Shown here one piece after another: positions 1 through 10,549 of a DNA stretch of 64,000 nucleotides. The notes under the pieces were generated by a model. The model ran no database searches. It was given only the letters and a program-made list of their open reading frames with translations, and was not told the origin of the DNA. The stretch comes from Phytophthora sp. 'mugwort' (Eukaryota; Oomycota; Peronosporomycetes; Peronosporales; Peronosporaceae), in the NCBI GenBank assembly GCA_033558025.1, contig JAUCEF010000007.1:2604001-2668000 (forward strand). Reading direction: 5' to 3'. How positions within the stretch are numbered: the first letter of the stretch is position 1; each line of letters opens with the position of its first letter. The translations under genes and the position numbers were made by a program.

Positions 1-2243
1 ACTAGCACTTGACTGCACGGGTTTCAAAGCAGCCGCAGCGTTTCCGCTGCTGGAGAGTGCGCCCGCATCTTCGTCACCGAGAAGGTCCGCAGAACCCATA
101 GCCGAGGATGCAAGGTTATCATTGCGGTTACGCACCTTTGACGCATCGATGGCAGGCATATTGGCGAGAACATCGTTACGCAAAGAGGACCATTGCGGCT
201 CGCCCAGAGTAGTGTACTCTGTCGCACGCTGCTGAAGTTCAAGCACCATGGAAGAGTTAAACGAGGAGATCATCGAGTTCAGCTTGGCAATTTCAGTTGG
301 CAAACTGAAACGCGTCGTCAGCTTCACCATTGCGTTCAGCGAATACGCGCGAGTGATGTCCGTGCACCCGTGGTGGCGCAAAATCGTCTTGAAGAGTTCC
401 GCAATACTGCTCTCATCCACACGGCTCTTGTCGCTCAGAGTATCTTCGGATGCGGGTGCTTCTAGCAGAAGGAACTTACTGTACTCTCCCACACACCAGA
501 TGCCCACGTGGACAAGAGATAGCTGGGAGACGTCGTCGTGAAGTGCCCAGAACAGCTTGTGCACAACGTATGGGTGCAGGTCGGTATTGCGCTGGATTAG
601 CGTAATGAGCGAGCTGCATATTCGCTCGTCTGGCAGCGTTGAACCAGCAATCGACAGCATCGTAATCAGCGTATCGATATGCCACCGGCTTGAAAGTGCG
701 TACCGGTCCACAGCATCTAACGAAAGCAACACAAAAGTCTAATGAGAAACTGAATACAAGTTACCACGAACGTAAAAAAAATAGCGCGTTACCAGCAATA
801 CGCGAGCACAGCTCAGGCTTCTGCTCGTTTGGAGCGATGACAAGGTAGTTCAGCATCTCACGAGCGAGCTGTCCGGGAACACAATTAGAGAAACAAAGAG
901 TTAACATTTTTAATATCACCAACTGCAGGTAGGTTGCGAACGCACCGTTTGGATGTTGGAGGAGTTCACAAGCGAGTAAATTAACTCGAGTGCACGCTGA
1001 CGAATGGATGTGTCCGGGTCCTTCAGACAATCCACGATGGTGTTCGTGTGGCGTTGCACCGCCGCAATATCATCGGTCACAACCTTAGACAGTGTGTTGA
1101 GCGCGACGTACCGAATATTATTGTCACGGTTTAGCAGGAAACGCCCCAGGATGTTGATAGCAAGCACACGGAGTCCACTGTCGCTCTCAATCGTCATGAT
1201 GGTCTGGACACATTCGTAGAGAATGGCATTGCCAGCCGTCTTGGCCGTCTCAGTATTCGTGGCCACTTGCGCCAATACATCGTTCATCGCCTCGCTAGCT
1301 TCCTCATTGTCCTTGCCCAATAGACGCAACAGCTTCAGGATCGCCACCTGCAAGAACGGGTCGGCAATGCCACTGACGTCGTACTCACTCGAGTATCCCA
1401 TAGACAGCAAGTTCCGCAGCTGGCGCACGAGCTTCGGCACGAGGCTGCTGAACGTCTTCAAGTTCTGGGTATCCAGCAGTACCACCTCTGTGATAAGCTG
1501 CACACCGGCAAGTAGCACACCATGGTGCTTGGCACGCAGCAGCCCCAGGATCGATTCGGTGAAGTCCTCCACCAGATCTGGCACCTTCGTGAACACTCGA
1601 ATCGCCGCTAGCGCCGCCTTCTTGCGCAGATGCTCGTTGTCGCTGCGGAGATGGCGGTCCACATCCATCACCAAGTCACGTGCCATGTCAGCCTGACCAG
1701 CGCACCAGCAAGAAAAAAGCAATAGTAAGCCTCAGAACCTCTTCTCCCTCCCTCAACCACCTTCTAGCAAACTTACCGACGCAATGTTACCCACGGCCGT
1801 CAGCGCTAGAGCCACAATGAAGTGGTTCTGGTTATTCAAATCGCTAAATAGCATACAAAAACATCCACGAATGAGTCCAAACGTCCTTAAAAGATGCAAT
1901 CTCCCCCATTTTAAAGCACTCACTTCTTGACAGAATTGGTGACGAGTGTAAGCACGTCCTCCTGGTCCGTAAGCAGCAGAATGAGCCCCAAATAGCCCAT
2001 CCGCTTCTCGGCGAAGTAGGGACTGGCGATTAGCTTGACGCACTCCATCTGACCGAAATGCGACGGGTAGCCGAGCATGTGGATAAAGAGCAGCTTGGCC
2101 ACATTGCGGTGGCGGTACTGCTTGTCCTGATCCTTAAAGGCCGTTCGGATCAGCGCGCTCTCTTTGGCGATCACGGCGCGCTCCTCAGCCGCCGTCTTGC
2201 AGGCGCGCACGCCGCGGATCAGGTCGCGCAACTTCTGGCTCAT
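1..2243 (-). CDS. AP1G: AP-1 complex subunit gamma (gamma-adaptin), 3' end outside the window
   Basis: Large subunit of the AP-1 clathrin adaptor, which selects cargo for vesicles at the trans-Golgi network and endosomes. I read five minus-strand exons: 2243-1924, 1843-1777, 1692-946, 868-793 and 716-1. The GT-AG introns are 76-84 nt and the join keeps one frame for 642 codons. The ATG at 2241-2243 opens with [18 protein letters not shown], the usual family N-terminus. [11 protein letters not shown] and [16 protein letters not shown] follow in the helical adaptin trunk. The frame is still open at base 1 in an Ala/Ser-rich hinge. Family members run to roughly 800-900 residues, so the C-terminal ear domain should lie beyond the window edge. 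Alternatives such as AP-2 alpha or AP-4 epsilon fit less well because the N-terminus is typically gamma. Confidence 0.93.
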
Positions 2244-2704
2244 TGCTCGGGGGTTTCTCAAGGCGAGCGGAGAAAGGTGAACGGTGTGAAGACGCGAAGA
2301 TGGCACTCGCGGGGCTGCGGGGGCTCGAGGCGTGGATGGGAGCCGGAAGAGAGGGGGAGCGGAAGAGCTCGGGCTTTGGCTTGGGTTCCCCACGTGTGCG
2401 AGCTTGCAAAGGGGCGATCGCGTAGATATTGGCCAATGGGACACCGCACAAGGATGTTTATGCTAAACGATACACATTGGATGAAAATAAAATGTTTGTC
2501 GAGTGACGGGGTAGAGCGCATTAACTGAAAATTTTTCTCGACACTCAGCCTCACACATAATTTAGTTTGCCACTTTAGTGCGCGGTGCCAGACTTTCTAC
2601 AAACCACTCGGCGCAAATTCGACATTGCTGATTGGGTGTGCTCTTGAGGATCAGTTGAGTGCTTTGTTTCCCCTTGAAAACAAATCCAAAAACAAACTAT
2701 TGAT
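2244..2704. other. 5' flank of AP-1 gamma, no gene seen
   Basis: About 460 bases between the AP-1 gamma start codon and the first transposon relic. It should hold the AP-1 gamma promoter on the minus strand. I see no convincing coding frame, RNA gene or repeat. Confidence 0.5.
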
Positions 2705-4170
2705 TTGGACAGGTATTCGGTTTGTGGCGGCCCTAGTCAGCCACTCGTGCGACCGGACCATGGAGGGTGGGGAAAAGAGAGCAAGCACCAACCTGTCACG
2801 CTGTGGCGTGGGCGAACGTACAAGATCGAAGACCTTCACGCGGCGCGGGTCCGCGTTTCTGGAGGCGAGAAGTACGCAGCAGTGCCGCGATTAACGGCAA
2901 TCCCCGTGTGGACACTGTTCAAGAAGGCTGCTGAACAATGAGAAGGCAAACCGCTTCGATTTTTGCGTCGGTGACTGGATCACCGAAGGGCATCAGTAAA
3001 AAAAAACTTACCCCCCCCCCCCTCAGAGTTTTCAAGCTTTGGGTGATGCTATTTGATGCACACTTGACGCGAGAGGGCGTGCAGCGTCCAGTGGTGCTCG
3101 TACTTGACAACAGCTCCAAGCATTTGGGTATCAGTACGAATATGAACCTTCATTTGGAACTAACTATCTAAACTGATTTTTCTATCCATTTTGACGGGGA
3201 ATATGATTATAGACGAAGTAACGGCGTGCTCAGAGCTTGACACCTTGCTGGTTTCTCTGCCGCCAAATGCGGCGTATCTGTACCAACCCCTCGATGTTGC
3301 AGTCTTTAAACCGGCTAAAACCATGGTAAAGCTATACTGCACGCGAAACAGTGAATGAAGAGATTTGCGAAGACAAGTCGGAAAAAAAATCGCCGAGTTT
3401 GTGGAGAAGAAGAAATTGCAGTGCAGCATGTGTCGAGCGACGACAACGTTGCGATATCTTCACAAAGGCGTTGGGACCTCAGCGGTTCCAGAGTCTCCGC
3501 AGAGAGCTGAACGTCGAGGACGTTGCGGCCGCCACCCCAGTCCAGCATAAATGGGGTGGGAGTAGCAGGAAGCTGCACAGGCAGCGGGCACTGCTGCAGA
3601 TAGCAGTGCAGCATTATCATACACGCTCGGACCAGAGGGCTAATGGGAGAAAAGACGAACCATGTACCAACAACTTGGGGCACGTGAGTTCAACGGGGGT
3701 TATGGCGGTTGATGGTGCGTTTGCATGTGCAACGGTTTTTCCTCCACGTGCGCGGCACCTTGCGCATGAGAGACTGCGCGGAGAAAGATAAGATCGAACA
3801 ATGAAACCATTCCAGTTTTGACTGAGATCCCAGCTGCTCGCTGCTATTCCTCATCTTCCTCGACTGCCTGCGCGTTTGCGAGGCCACTACGCGGCAGTTA
3901 GACTGCCAGCTCTCTGCCAGAGTGGCTTTAAGGTTGGGCTCGTAACCTTAAAGACACTCTGGCAGAGAGCTGGCAGTTCAAGCTGCACGATCTCCAAGAC
4001 CGACGCGATTGGTATCGCGTACAATGCGTACCGTTCTGCGCTCATGATGCGTCCTAGTAACGCTGTGAATGGTTTCCTCACCACGGGGTTGTATCCGACA
4101 TCGTTGGTGTGCATGCAGGGCCGGCTTCGGCTTTTTGCTAGATGTGGGCCACCGGAGATTTAGCAAGGCT
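2705..4170 (+). pseudogene. pogo/Tigger-like DDE transposase relic
   Basis: Decayed Tc1/mariner-pogo type transposase, split over several frames by stops and frameshifts. Recognisable pieces, in the family order, are the catalytic-core segment VVLVLDNSSKHLGI (about 3089-3130), the segment LPPNAAYLYQPLDVAVFKP (about 3256-3312), and the C-terminal piece VNGFLTTGLYPTSL (about 4060-4100). VLDN carries an Asp expected in DDE_1 endonucleases, and LPPN..YLYQPLDVAVF is the most typical block of that family. A 12-base C run near 3011-3022 is a likely frameshift site. A near-perfect hairpin (3902-3977) sits inside the relic. It cannot encode an active enzyme as it stands. Confidence 0.75.
3902..3977. 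repeat. Long near-perfect inverted repeat
   Basis: Two 34-nt arms, 3902-3935 and 3944-3977, are reverse complements at 33 of 34 positions, around an 8-nt loop. The arms begin ACTGCCAGCTCTCTGCCAG. The repeat lies within the pogo-like relic, between its catalytic-core and C-terminal pieces. It could be a foldback element or miniature transposon inserted there, or an inverted duplication. Confidence 0.9.
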
Positions 4171-4760
4171 GGCTTAAGCGAAAGCGAGAAATTCAAGCCG
4201 AGGTGAGAGACAGCATCTCACTGCTGCCGGCGGCGCCTTGTGGGAAAGGCACGAGGTGCCGAGTTACCGTGGACTTCGAAGACCGCCTCATCACGAAAGA
4301 AATGCTGCTATAAGGTAACATGTAGCAACCGTGCACTAAAGTGGTCAACTCAATAACAATTGCCATTTTTTTAGCCTCCGTACCGTCGCACTCGCTCGTC
4401 CCAAATCATCGAAACAATAGGTTTCTAGACGGTCGCCGCTTGCCCTTTTGTCTGCCCACTAACTATAGCCCCAACTGCGCAACTCATTGGATCCACATCC
4501 AATTTCAAAGGGACCCAAAGTTGCGGGCCAAACTGGCAAACTAAGTTATTATTTAATGAAAAACATATTATCTATTAAGATATGTGAGGCTGAGCGTCGG
4601 CGTAGAGTACATGTACACGTAACTACTATGATAACCTCCAGGGATGCCCATTATTCGATATATTACTATTGATGCAGGAGTAGCGAAATGCATGTTTGTT
4701 TTGTATCCCTTATAGCGATTAAATAAGTAATGCCAGACTCGTTAAATTGCTGCAATCATG
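4171..4760. other. Gene-free spacer between two DNA-transposon relics
   Basis: About 590 bases with no recognisable coding frame. It may contain terminal sequences of either neighbouring transposon, but I could not match a pair of terminal inverted repeats. Confidence 0.4.
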
Positions 4761-7023
4761 TTAGTCGACTCCTTGTAAGCACTTCTGTACCGTCGCTACA
4801 TCCCAGCACAAATTATTCGTCTTTAGGAAGAGTAGCATCTCCAGCATCATGGGAGAGAGAAGGTGGCGCAAAACAGCACGCGCAACGCTGAGAAGCCTCT
4901 CCACTATGTTGGAGGTGGGGGGGATAGGGGGAATAACCCCAGCAACACGTACGAAGCAGGTTCAGCGGCAACCTTGCGACGCTTGAAATGTGCGCTCCGC
5001 AAAGCCTGCCGTACTCGCTGGGGTGGGCTCCAGCATGCCCGCTGGTGTGCGCCTGAAAGGCTCCAGCACGGCAGCTTCATCGTCCGTAAGAGAGCCGACT
5101 GACCATCTAGCACCTTTACCACCACCTCCTCGAAGACAGCGGGGTGGACGATGTCGGCATCGGATGCACATAAAAAAAACTTTTATAGAAGCGTAAAACC
5201 AAATACCAAAATGTACAAAGCTTACGTACCAAAATACTTGCTGAATGATGGCCGAAAATTGAGCAGCGCGTCGAACAGGACACGCGCATTCCGCAGTGTC
5301 AGGTCAGCGGCTTGCAGTCGCTTCGATACAGACTCGACCTCGCGCAGGCACGAGAGAAGCGCCTCGAGCGTTCGATGCTCCGCTCTCGAAGGCAGGAAGT
5401 CCGAGCTCCTCGTAGTCCGCCGCGATAAACTCTTGGAGCCGAAAATAGCGTTTGAGCATCGAAAAGGTCGATGACCGGCGCGTGTCCTGTCGAAGTACAG
5501 CAGCCAACGGGGTTTTGGTACTACAGTAATTTGCCTCAATAAAGAAGTCACAACAATTTATAATCTCCATAACGTTATAGGATTATTTAGTGATTGGTTA
5601 AGTTCTGCCCTAGACGCCTTATTATCTTCAAGCTCTATGCAGAGCACGACTACTGTATGAGGCAGATTACTATAATATCAGAAATCACAAAACACCCCAA
5701 TTTAGTCACAAACAATGGTTCGCAAAAAGAGCAATGGCTTCAATAGCAGGTACCACTTACCGTAATTTGGCCGCTTGTTTTAGGGTCCGCAGCTTCCGCA
5801 TCAGCTGCTGTACTTGTTCGAGGATGTCGTCATAGGGCCCCAGATAGGCGCGAACTGCCAAGTTCAGTCGGTTACTTGCACAGCCAGCCAGTGGCACACC
5901 CATCAGGTCGCAAGCCGCTTGTTGATAGCACAGTTTCCCCGACTAAAACCAGGCACCCAGAAATGAATTTACCGTAAAACAGTAAAAACTGGTTCATAGC
6001 CGTCAGGTGGCTTTCAGCGTTCAGCTGGTCGTCAGGCTCGTCCATCACAGGCGCCATAGACAAAAGCGGATAGCGAGGACCGCTTGGGGAGTCGTAGCAA
6101 GCATAGACGCCCAAGTACTGGTCCGTGCCATGACTTCAGCCGTCGATGATCAGGCCGAAACGCTCAGGCATCTCATCACCGATAGCTTTCTACACCGCCT
6201 GGATCACAGCCTCCATTCTGGCAGTCAGAGTGGCCACTGAGATGGGTTTTAGTTTCGTGTACCTAAACAGAGAAGTCTAAATTAAACAAAACAGATTAAC
6301 CAAAAATAATAAAAACGAAAATGCTTACTGACGGGTTTCCTTGGACTCGCAGAGAAAAGCGGTTGATGACCCACCACAGCCACGCGTACCGGTTTGAAGC
6401 CTTCTGGCTCACCCACGGCAAAAGCATCCCGGTCGCGGCGACGCTGGCGTCGCGCATGTCGGTCTCGAAGTTCGGATGCGACGTCCGAACGTGCGGCACC
6501 AGATTCGTGTAGCTCGTCTTGGGCATGCGTTTGCGATACTTGCCGCAGGACTTGCACTTATAGTACCCCGTGGGGTCTCCCTCCTCGTCCGGACAGGGCT
6601 TGAAGTAGAAGCAGGATATCTGCCTGACGACGTGCTCGGCGGAGCCAAGCTCTTCTCAGGCGCAGGAGTCTTCGACTTTTCGCGGACGTAGCCTTGCTAG
6701 GCATATCCTCGTCAGGAAGAACGAGGTTCGAATTTACCACATCTTCATCGCTCGACTCATTGCTCAACGAACCCACGGGTCCTGGCACGGACACTCTCGT
6801 GTCGTTTACGACGGCGTGCGGCCGACAAGGCCGCTCGGCGAGCCGGGGTTTTGGGCTTCTTCGTCTTTGGCTTGGTGCTGGCCCGCGGACCTTCGCCTTT
6901 CCGGCCTTCTTGTTGGCGGAGTCCGCCTTCGTCTGGCTCCTGGTCTTCGTTGGCCAGCGCACCTGCAACATCCGCCGACACGTTCATGTCCGAGGCTCTA
7001 GCGTCCGAGGCTCCAGCGCCGGA
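4761..7023 (-). pseudogene. hAT-like transposase relic with BED-type zinc finger
   Basis: Minus-strand transposase of the hAT superfamily, broken by frameshifts. N-terminal part: a low-complexity Lys/Arg/Ala stretch, then a zinc-finger block with CKSCGKYRKRMPKTSYTNLV followed by HVRTSHP (about 6490-6560), close to BED fingers. Middle: GCASNRLNLAVRAYLGPYDD (about 5810-5880). Then SMLKRYFRLQEFIAADYEEL and a helix with EVESVSKRLQAADLTLRNAR (about 5250-5460). C-terminus: LTDDEAAVLEPFRRTP, RRKVAAEPASYVLL and TSNIVERLLSVARAVLRHLL (about 4800-5110), which is the hAT dimerisation region. The order is correct and the length near complete, but several frame changes make it inactive. The first Met near 7023 is my guess at the start. 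Confidence 0.78.
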
Positions 7024-7055
7024 CATGGACGTGTCGGCGGATGTTGCAGGTGCGC
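6957..7055. repeat. Long near-perfect inverted repeat at the 5' end of the hAT relic
   Basis: Arms 6957-6992 and 7020-7055 are reverse complements at 35 of 36 positions, separated by 27 nt. The loop holds a short direct repeat built on CGAGGCTC. The start of the arm is GCGCACCTGCAACATCCGCC. It overlaps the putative start of the hAT-like reading frame. Confidence 0.88.
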
Positions 7056-7311
7056 TGAGGCCCGCGGGCCTGGTGGTGTCGTGGTCTTGGTCAATCCCGT
7101 TGGGCGAAGTATCGTCGGCGTCGGCGGGGCTGTTGAGAAGTGAGATCCAATCTCCGGGTGCGGCACGAAGTGCCCGTTATCCGCTGGATTCCCCTCGGAC
7201 CTTCTCCTTCGATTCTCTCCGTTTGGGTGTGGGAGGGTGTAATGGGGCGTGTTCCTGATGGATGGCCCATGACCAGTTGGTGTGACCACACAATTTGGGA
7301 CGCCTACACAC

Positions 7312-7447
7312 TAGGTACGGATTGTATCTAGGAGAGAAGACGCACCTCTAAGTACGGATCGCACTTAGACGAGAAACACGGTTAGGTACGAATCGTACCT
7401 AGGTGGAGACACCTTTAGGTACGAAGCGCATTTAGGAAGGAGACATG
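7312..7447. repeat. Four-copy tandem array of palindromic units
   Basis: Four diverged units of about 33-37 bp. Each begins with a TAGGTACGA-like half and a complementary TCGTACCTA-like half, followed by a purine-rich spacer with GAGAC or GAGAA. The third unit has the cleanest palindrome, TAGGTACGAATCGTACCTA. Such internal arrays occur in LTRs and in transposon ends; I could not assign the array to an element. Confidence 0.75.
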
Positions 7448-8490
7448 GCTTGAGAGCCACAATTGAGAAACCGGTGACTTAGGGGATGCATTAAGGCAGT
7501 TTACAGTAAATAGCAACGTAGGAGCATGTTAATAAAGACTCAGATAAAATCTAACCTAGAAGTTCGCAAGATTTGGGAACCTTGTCCCACGGACTATGGA
7601 AAGCCTGGCTTTCCACGTGCGACAGGAAGACAGAGACGCAGGGCGTCTGTCTCGGTTAGAAGCTACGCTTCCTCGGGCCAAGGTGCGTGTGACCCCCGTC
7701 ACAGGTGGAGTTCCAAGCTACGGCTGAGCTCCGTATCACCAAGGCGCGTATGGCGCGCGTCGTGACGGCTCCCCCCGGGGCGCACGCCAGTTCCTTCTGG
7801 CGCCACTGTTGCCGTCATTCTGGCTCAGCCTTCGTCTTCGTCGCCTGCGCCGCCGTCGCCAGCGATGTCTTGCCTGACGACGATTCGTCGATTCTGATGA
7901 GTCTGGCAAGGCGCTTCAAGCTCTCCTGCAGGAGCTGCACTTCGATGCTGTCATGGGATAGAGTCCCAGATTGGACGACTCGGGGTCATCCCTGCTGCTT
8001 CGCCGCCTCCTGTCGTCTCGCTCGCGGTACCGTCCGCTGATACCACTAGTCAGTTTGACGACGACGAGCGTCCTTTGCGTCGTCGCCTGCGGCGCGGGGA
8101 TGAAACATCTGACTGACATCCACCGCTGCCTAAACCACCGGAAAAGCACAACGAATCATCGAAATCACTACGATTCGACTGCACCTTGGGACTACCATCA
8201 GGAAGCGGACATCGTACGTTTGCTTGACGTGCAGGGTGACCCAAGGCATCGATGTTATTTACTTCCAGCGGCAGGGACGTCCACTCCGGCTGAGTTTGGG
8301 TATGGATGGCACTCCTCGCCGATCGCGTCTCCGAGGTGATGGCGCAAGTCAACAGGTGGAAAGCCTCCGAGTTTAGCGGATCATATACTGGGTACCATTA
8401 CCAAAGTTACGTCCATGAAACTGCATCTGCTTCGAGCAAGTGCTTCATTAATCCTTTGCAGTCCGCGTTTACCACCTTGGCCAACCGGGC
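7448..8490. other. Unassigned repeat-derived region
   Basis: About 1 kb between the palindromic array and the open frame at 8491. Plus-strand frames are repeatedly interrupted. A piece near 8306-8488 (NRWKASEFSGSYTGYHYQSY and following) reads as protein-like and directly precedes the open frame, so it may be its upstream part separated by a stop. I recognise no family. Confidence 0.35.
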
Positions 8491-9015
8491 ATGGTGACAA
8501 AAGTGTGGGAAGGCTTTGACCGGACGCGCTCAGCTGGTATCCAGTATGTTACATCTCTCGAAGACGCGACTGAGTTCTTCAAGAAGCTTCAGCGCGACAG
8601 TTTTACAATTGATTGCAATTTGATCCAGCTGAGGTTGCTCGATGGGTCGTACGCTAAGGTCGAGAAGTTGGTCGATTTTGTGCGAGCCTTAGAACCAGGG
8701 ACATACTTAGCCAATGCTGGCCAAAATGACCTTGAGCATTTCTTCACAATTGTCGTTGAGGGCCCTGATAAGGCAGGCAAGGTATTGGATGGTTACGGCG
8801 ACAGGAACGACCCACGACTGGAATCTGAATTGATCGCCAACTTCTTGCAGCTCGATCTTACCAAGTGGTTAAGGCGAGTTGCTCTCAAACCTGGATACGT
8901 CTGCCGCCATGGTAAACGCAAGACTGAGACGCAGCGGAGGAGGGAACGACGTTTAAAAGTGAATCAGCTGAAATTGAAGGGCATGTCGGTCTTTGATCCC
9001 CCCTCGCCTTTATGA
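8491..9015 (+). CDS. Unrecognised open frame of 174 codons, probably transposon-derived
   Basis: Open from the ATG at 8491 to a stop at 9013-9015. It reads as ordinary globular protein: acidic and hydrophobic residues alternate through most of the length. Notable segments are GPDKAGKVLDGYGDR and YVCRHGKRKTETQRRRERRL, and the C-terminal 40 residues are strongly basic. The stop lies next to the end of the minus-strand Gypsy polyprotein (9017), so the two frames converge. No family is recognised. It could be the 3' part of another mobile-element protein, since it sits in a repeat block and lacks an obvious promoter. Confidence 0.4.
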   Translation: MVTKVWEGFDRTRSAGIQYVTSLEDATEFFKKLQRDSFTIDCNLIQLRLLDGSYAKVEKLVDFVRALEPGTYLANAGQNDLEHFFTIVVEGPDKAGKVLDGYGDRNDPRLESELIANFLQLDLTKWLRRVALKPGYVCRHGKRKTETQRRRERRLKVNQLKLKGMSVFDPPSPL

Positions 9016-9016
9016 T

Positions 9017-10330
9017 TCATCCTCTCCGTCGCTTCTTCCGTCTTGCCAACTCGAAGTCGGCGATAAGGTCAGGGACTTGCGAGAGATTTTCAATCGGCTC
9101 CCAGGTAGGCTTCTTCTCACCCACCCACTCACCAAGAAATTGGGTCTGTCGCTGGTGAGCGCGCTTGCCAAGCGGTCGCTGAACAATTTGGCCAACCGTG
9201 CCGCCTGCCAGGATGACAACGTGTGGACGCGACAGTCTAGGAACAATTTGGAACCTCTGCTATTGGGGTGTAAGCCATGTCAAGCGCGTGCTGCGGGGTC
9301 GGTCCATACACTGTTGACCCTGCTCTACTCCGGCCGAAAGTTCTGCCCAACCGGGGACTCGAACTCACAACCGCCCGGTCCCGAAGTGCGTAGTCTGACC
9401 ACTGCACCGACCGGGATCGGTACGCAACAGTCTAGGGGAGTCATTGTATAGCTTCAGCGATCCGGCTTTGAACACTGGATGTAGCTTGTTTCTTGCAAGG
9501 ATATTGAGCTCTTGCGCGTTGTTGTAGACCTTTCTCACGACTGTGAATAACCCATCCATTTTCGGCCCGGGCTTGTTGGAACCGGGAAGTCCAGTGTGTT
9601 TCGGATCCAAGTGTTTCGTACTCAGATACACGCGCTTACCAACGTCGAAAGGTCTGCTCAACCCGATTTCGATCGTAGACGTCTCGCAACCGTTCCTGAG
9701 CTTCCGCCAACGCTTCATGATAGCACCGAATGGCGGCTTGATGCTCTTAAAACTCCGCGCGTCGCCGACTCTTTAGGCACATTCTCAAGTTTTTTTCGGA
9801 TGCGAGCTGAAGTGGGTTCAGCGGCATATACCCCATATCGGCTTCGAACGGTGTTAACTTGATGCTAGAGTTCACTGTCCAGTTGACCGCGAACTCAGTG
9901 TTCGCCAGGGGAGCGTACCATTCATTCTGTAGTGGTCCAACGAAGCAGTGAAGGTACTCCTCCAGCGTACGGATCATGCGCTCCGCCTGACCATCGCCTT
10001 GAGTTCGATGCGCTATGGTCATGCTCAGCGCTGTTCCGATGGACTTGAAGCCGTGTTGCCAGAACGCTGCAACAAACTTGCGATCTCGATCTGAGACGAT
10101 GTTCGTTGGCATCCCGTGAAGCTTCCAAATATGGTCGATCAAGAGACGGGCAACGCCTTCTGTAGTTACCTTCTTCGGGTTGCCGGCACAAAATGGCAAC
10201 GCTTTGTCAGTCTGTCTACAACGACCCAGATTGAGTTCATTTCACTCTTTGTTCTTGGCAAGTCAGTGATAAAGTCCATAGAAATCGTTCGTCACCGTTC
10301 ATCCGGAATCTCCAGAGGCTCTAGAAGACC
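9017..10330 (-). pseudogene. Gypsy integrase with C-terminal chromodomain (broken)
   Basis: Minus-strand pieces in order: the H2C2-finger end CRRNKPRLTKPPGLLEPLEI (about 10300-10365); SMDFITDLP with the first catalytic Asp and SIWVVVDRLTK (about 10200-10280); MPTNIVSDRDRKFVAAFW with the second Asp (about 10060-10115); the GDGQAERMIRTLEEYL block with the Glu (about 9950-10005); VGKRVYLSTKHLDPKHTGLP (about 9590-9650). After the SINE insertion the frame resumes and ends in QFLGEWVGEKKPTWEPIENL (about 9080-9140), a chromodomain signature, and a basic tail with a stop at 9017-9019. Chromodomains in such integrases are known to guide insertion to particular chromatin; that role here is inference. 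Confidence 0.82.
9242..9422 (-). mobile_element. tRNA-derived SINE-like insertion with 14-bp target-site duplication
   Basis: A 181-bp insertion in the Gypsy integrase, flanked by 14-bp direct repeats at 9228-9241 and 9423-9436 (13 of 14 identical, core ACAGTCTAGG). Reading the minus strand, it starts with a tRNA-like head: an A-box-like GGTCGGTGCAGTGG (9399-9412) and a B-box-like GAGTTCGAGTCCCC (9353-9366), i.e. an internal RNA polymerase III promoter. The tRNA arms do not fold well, so this is not a working tRNA. The long imperfect duplication is typical of LINE-mobilised SINEs. Short SINE families have been described in Phytophthora infestans; assignment to one of them is untested. Confidence 0.75.
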
Positions 10331-10549
10331 AGGAGGCTTGGTAAGCCGGGGTTTGTTCCGTCGGCAAGATTCACGGACTTCTGGATTGACTTCAACATCC
10401 TTGACCAGTGCCATCGTCGCACGACTGTCAGGTACGTACGTTGGCGCCAAGATGGCCACCGTAGTTCGAATCGTGACACTCGCTAATGATCGTCTGCCGC
10501 AACTTCGCACCGTTGGGCACGACAACGTGTGGTTCATCGTCAGTTGGAG

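Noticed and set aside
2760..4170. Host gene with introns instead of a transposon relic
   Set aside because: The LPPN...QPLDVAVF block and the DDE-type LDN segment are diagnostic of pogo-like transposases, and splice sites do not join the frames.
9351..9420. Functional tRNA gene on the minus strand
   Set aside because: A- and B-box-like sequences are present, but T-arm and acceptor pairing fail, and the sequence lies inside an insertion with a 14-bp target duplication, so a SINE head is more likely.
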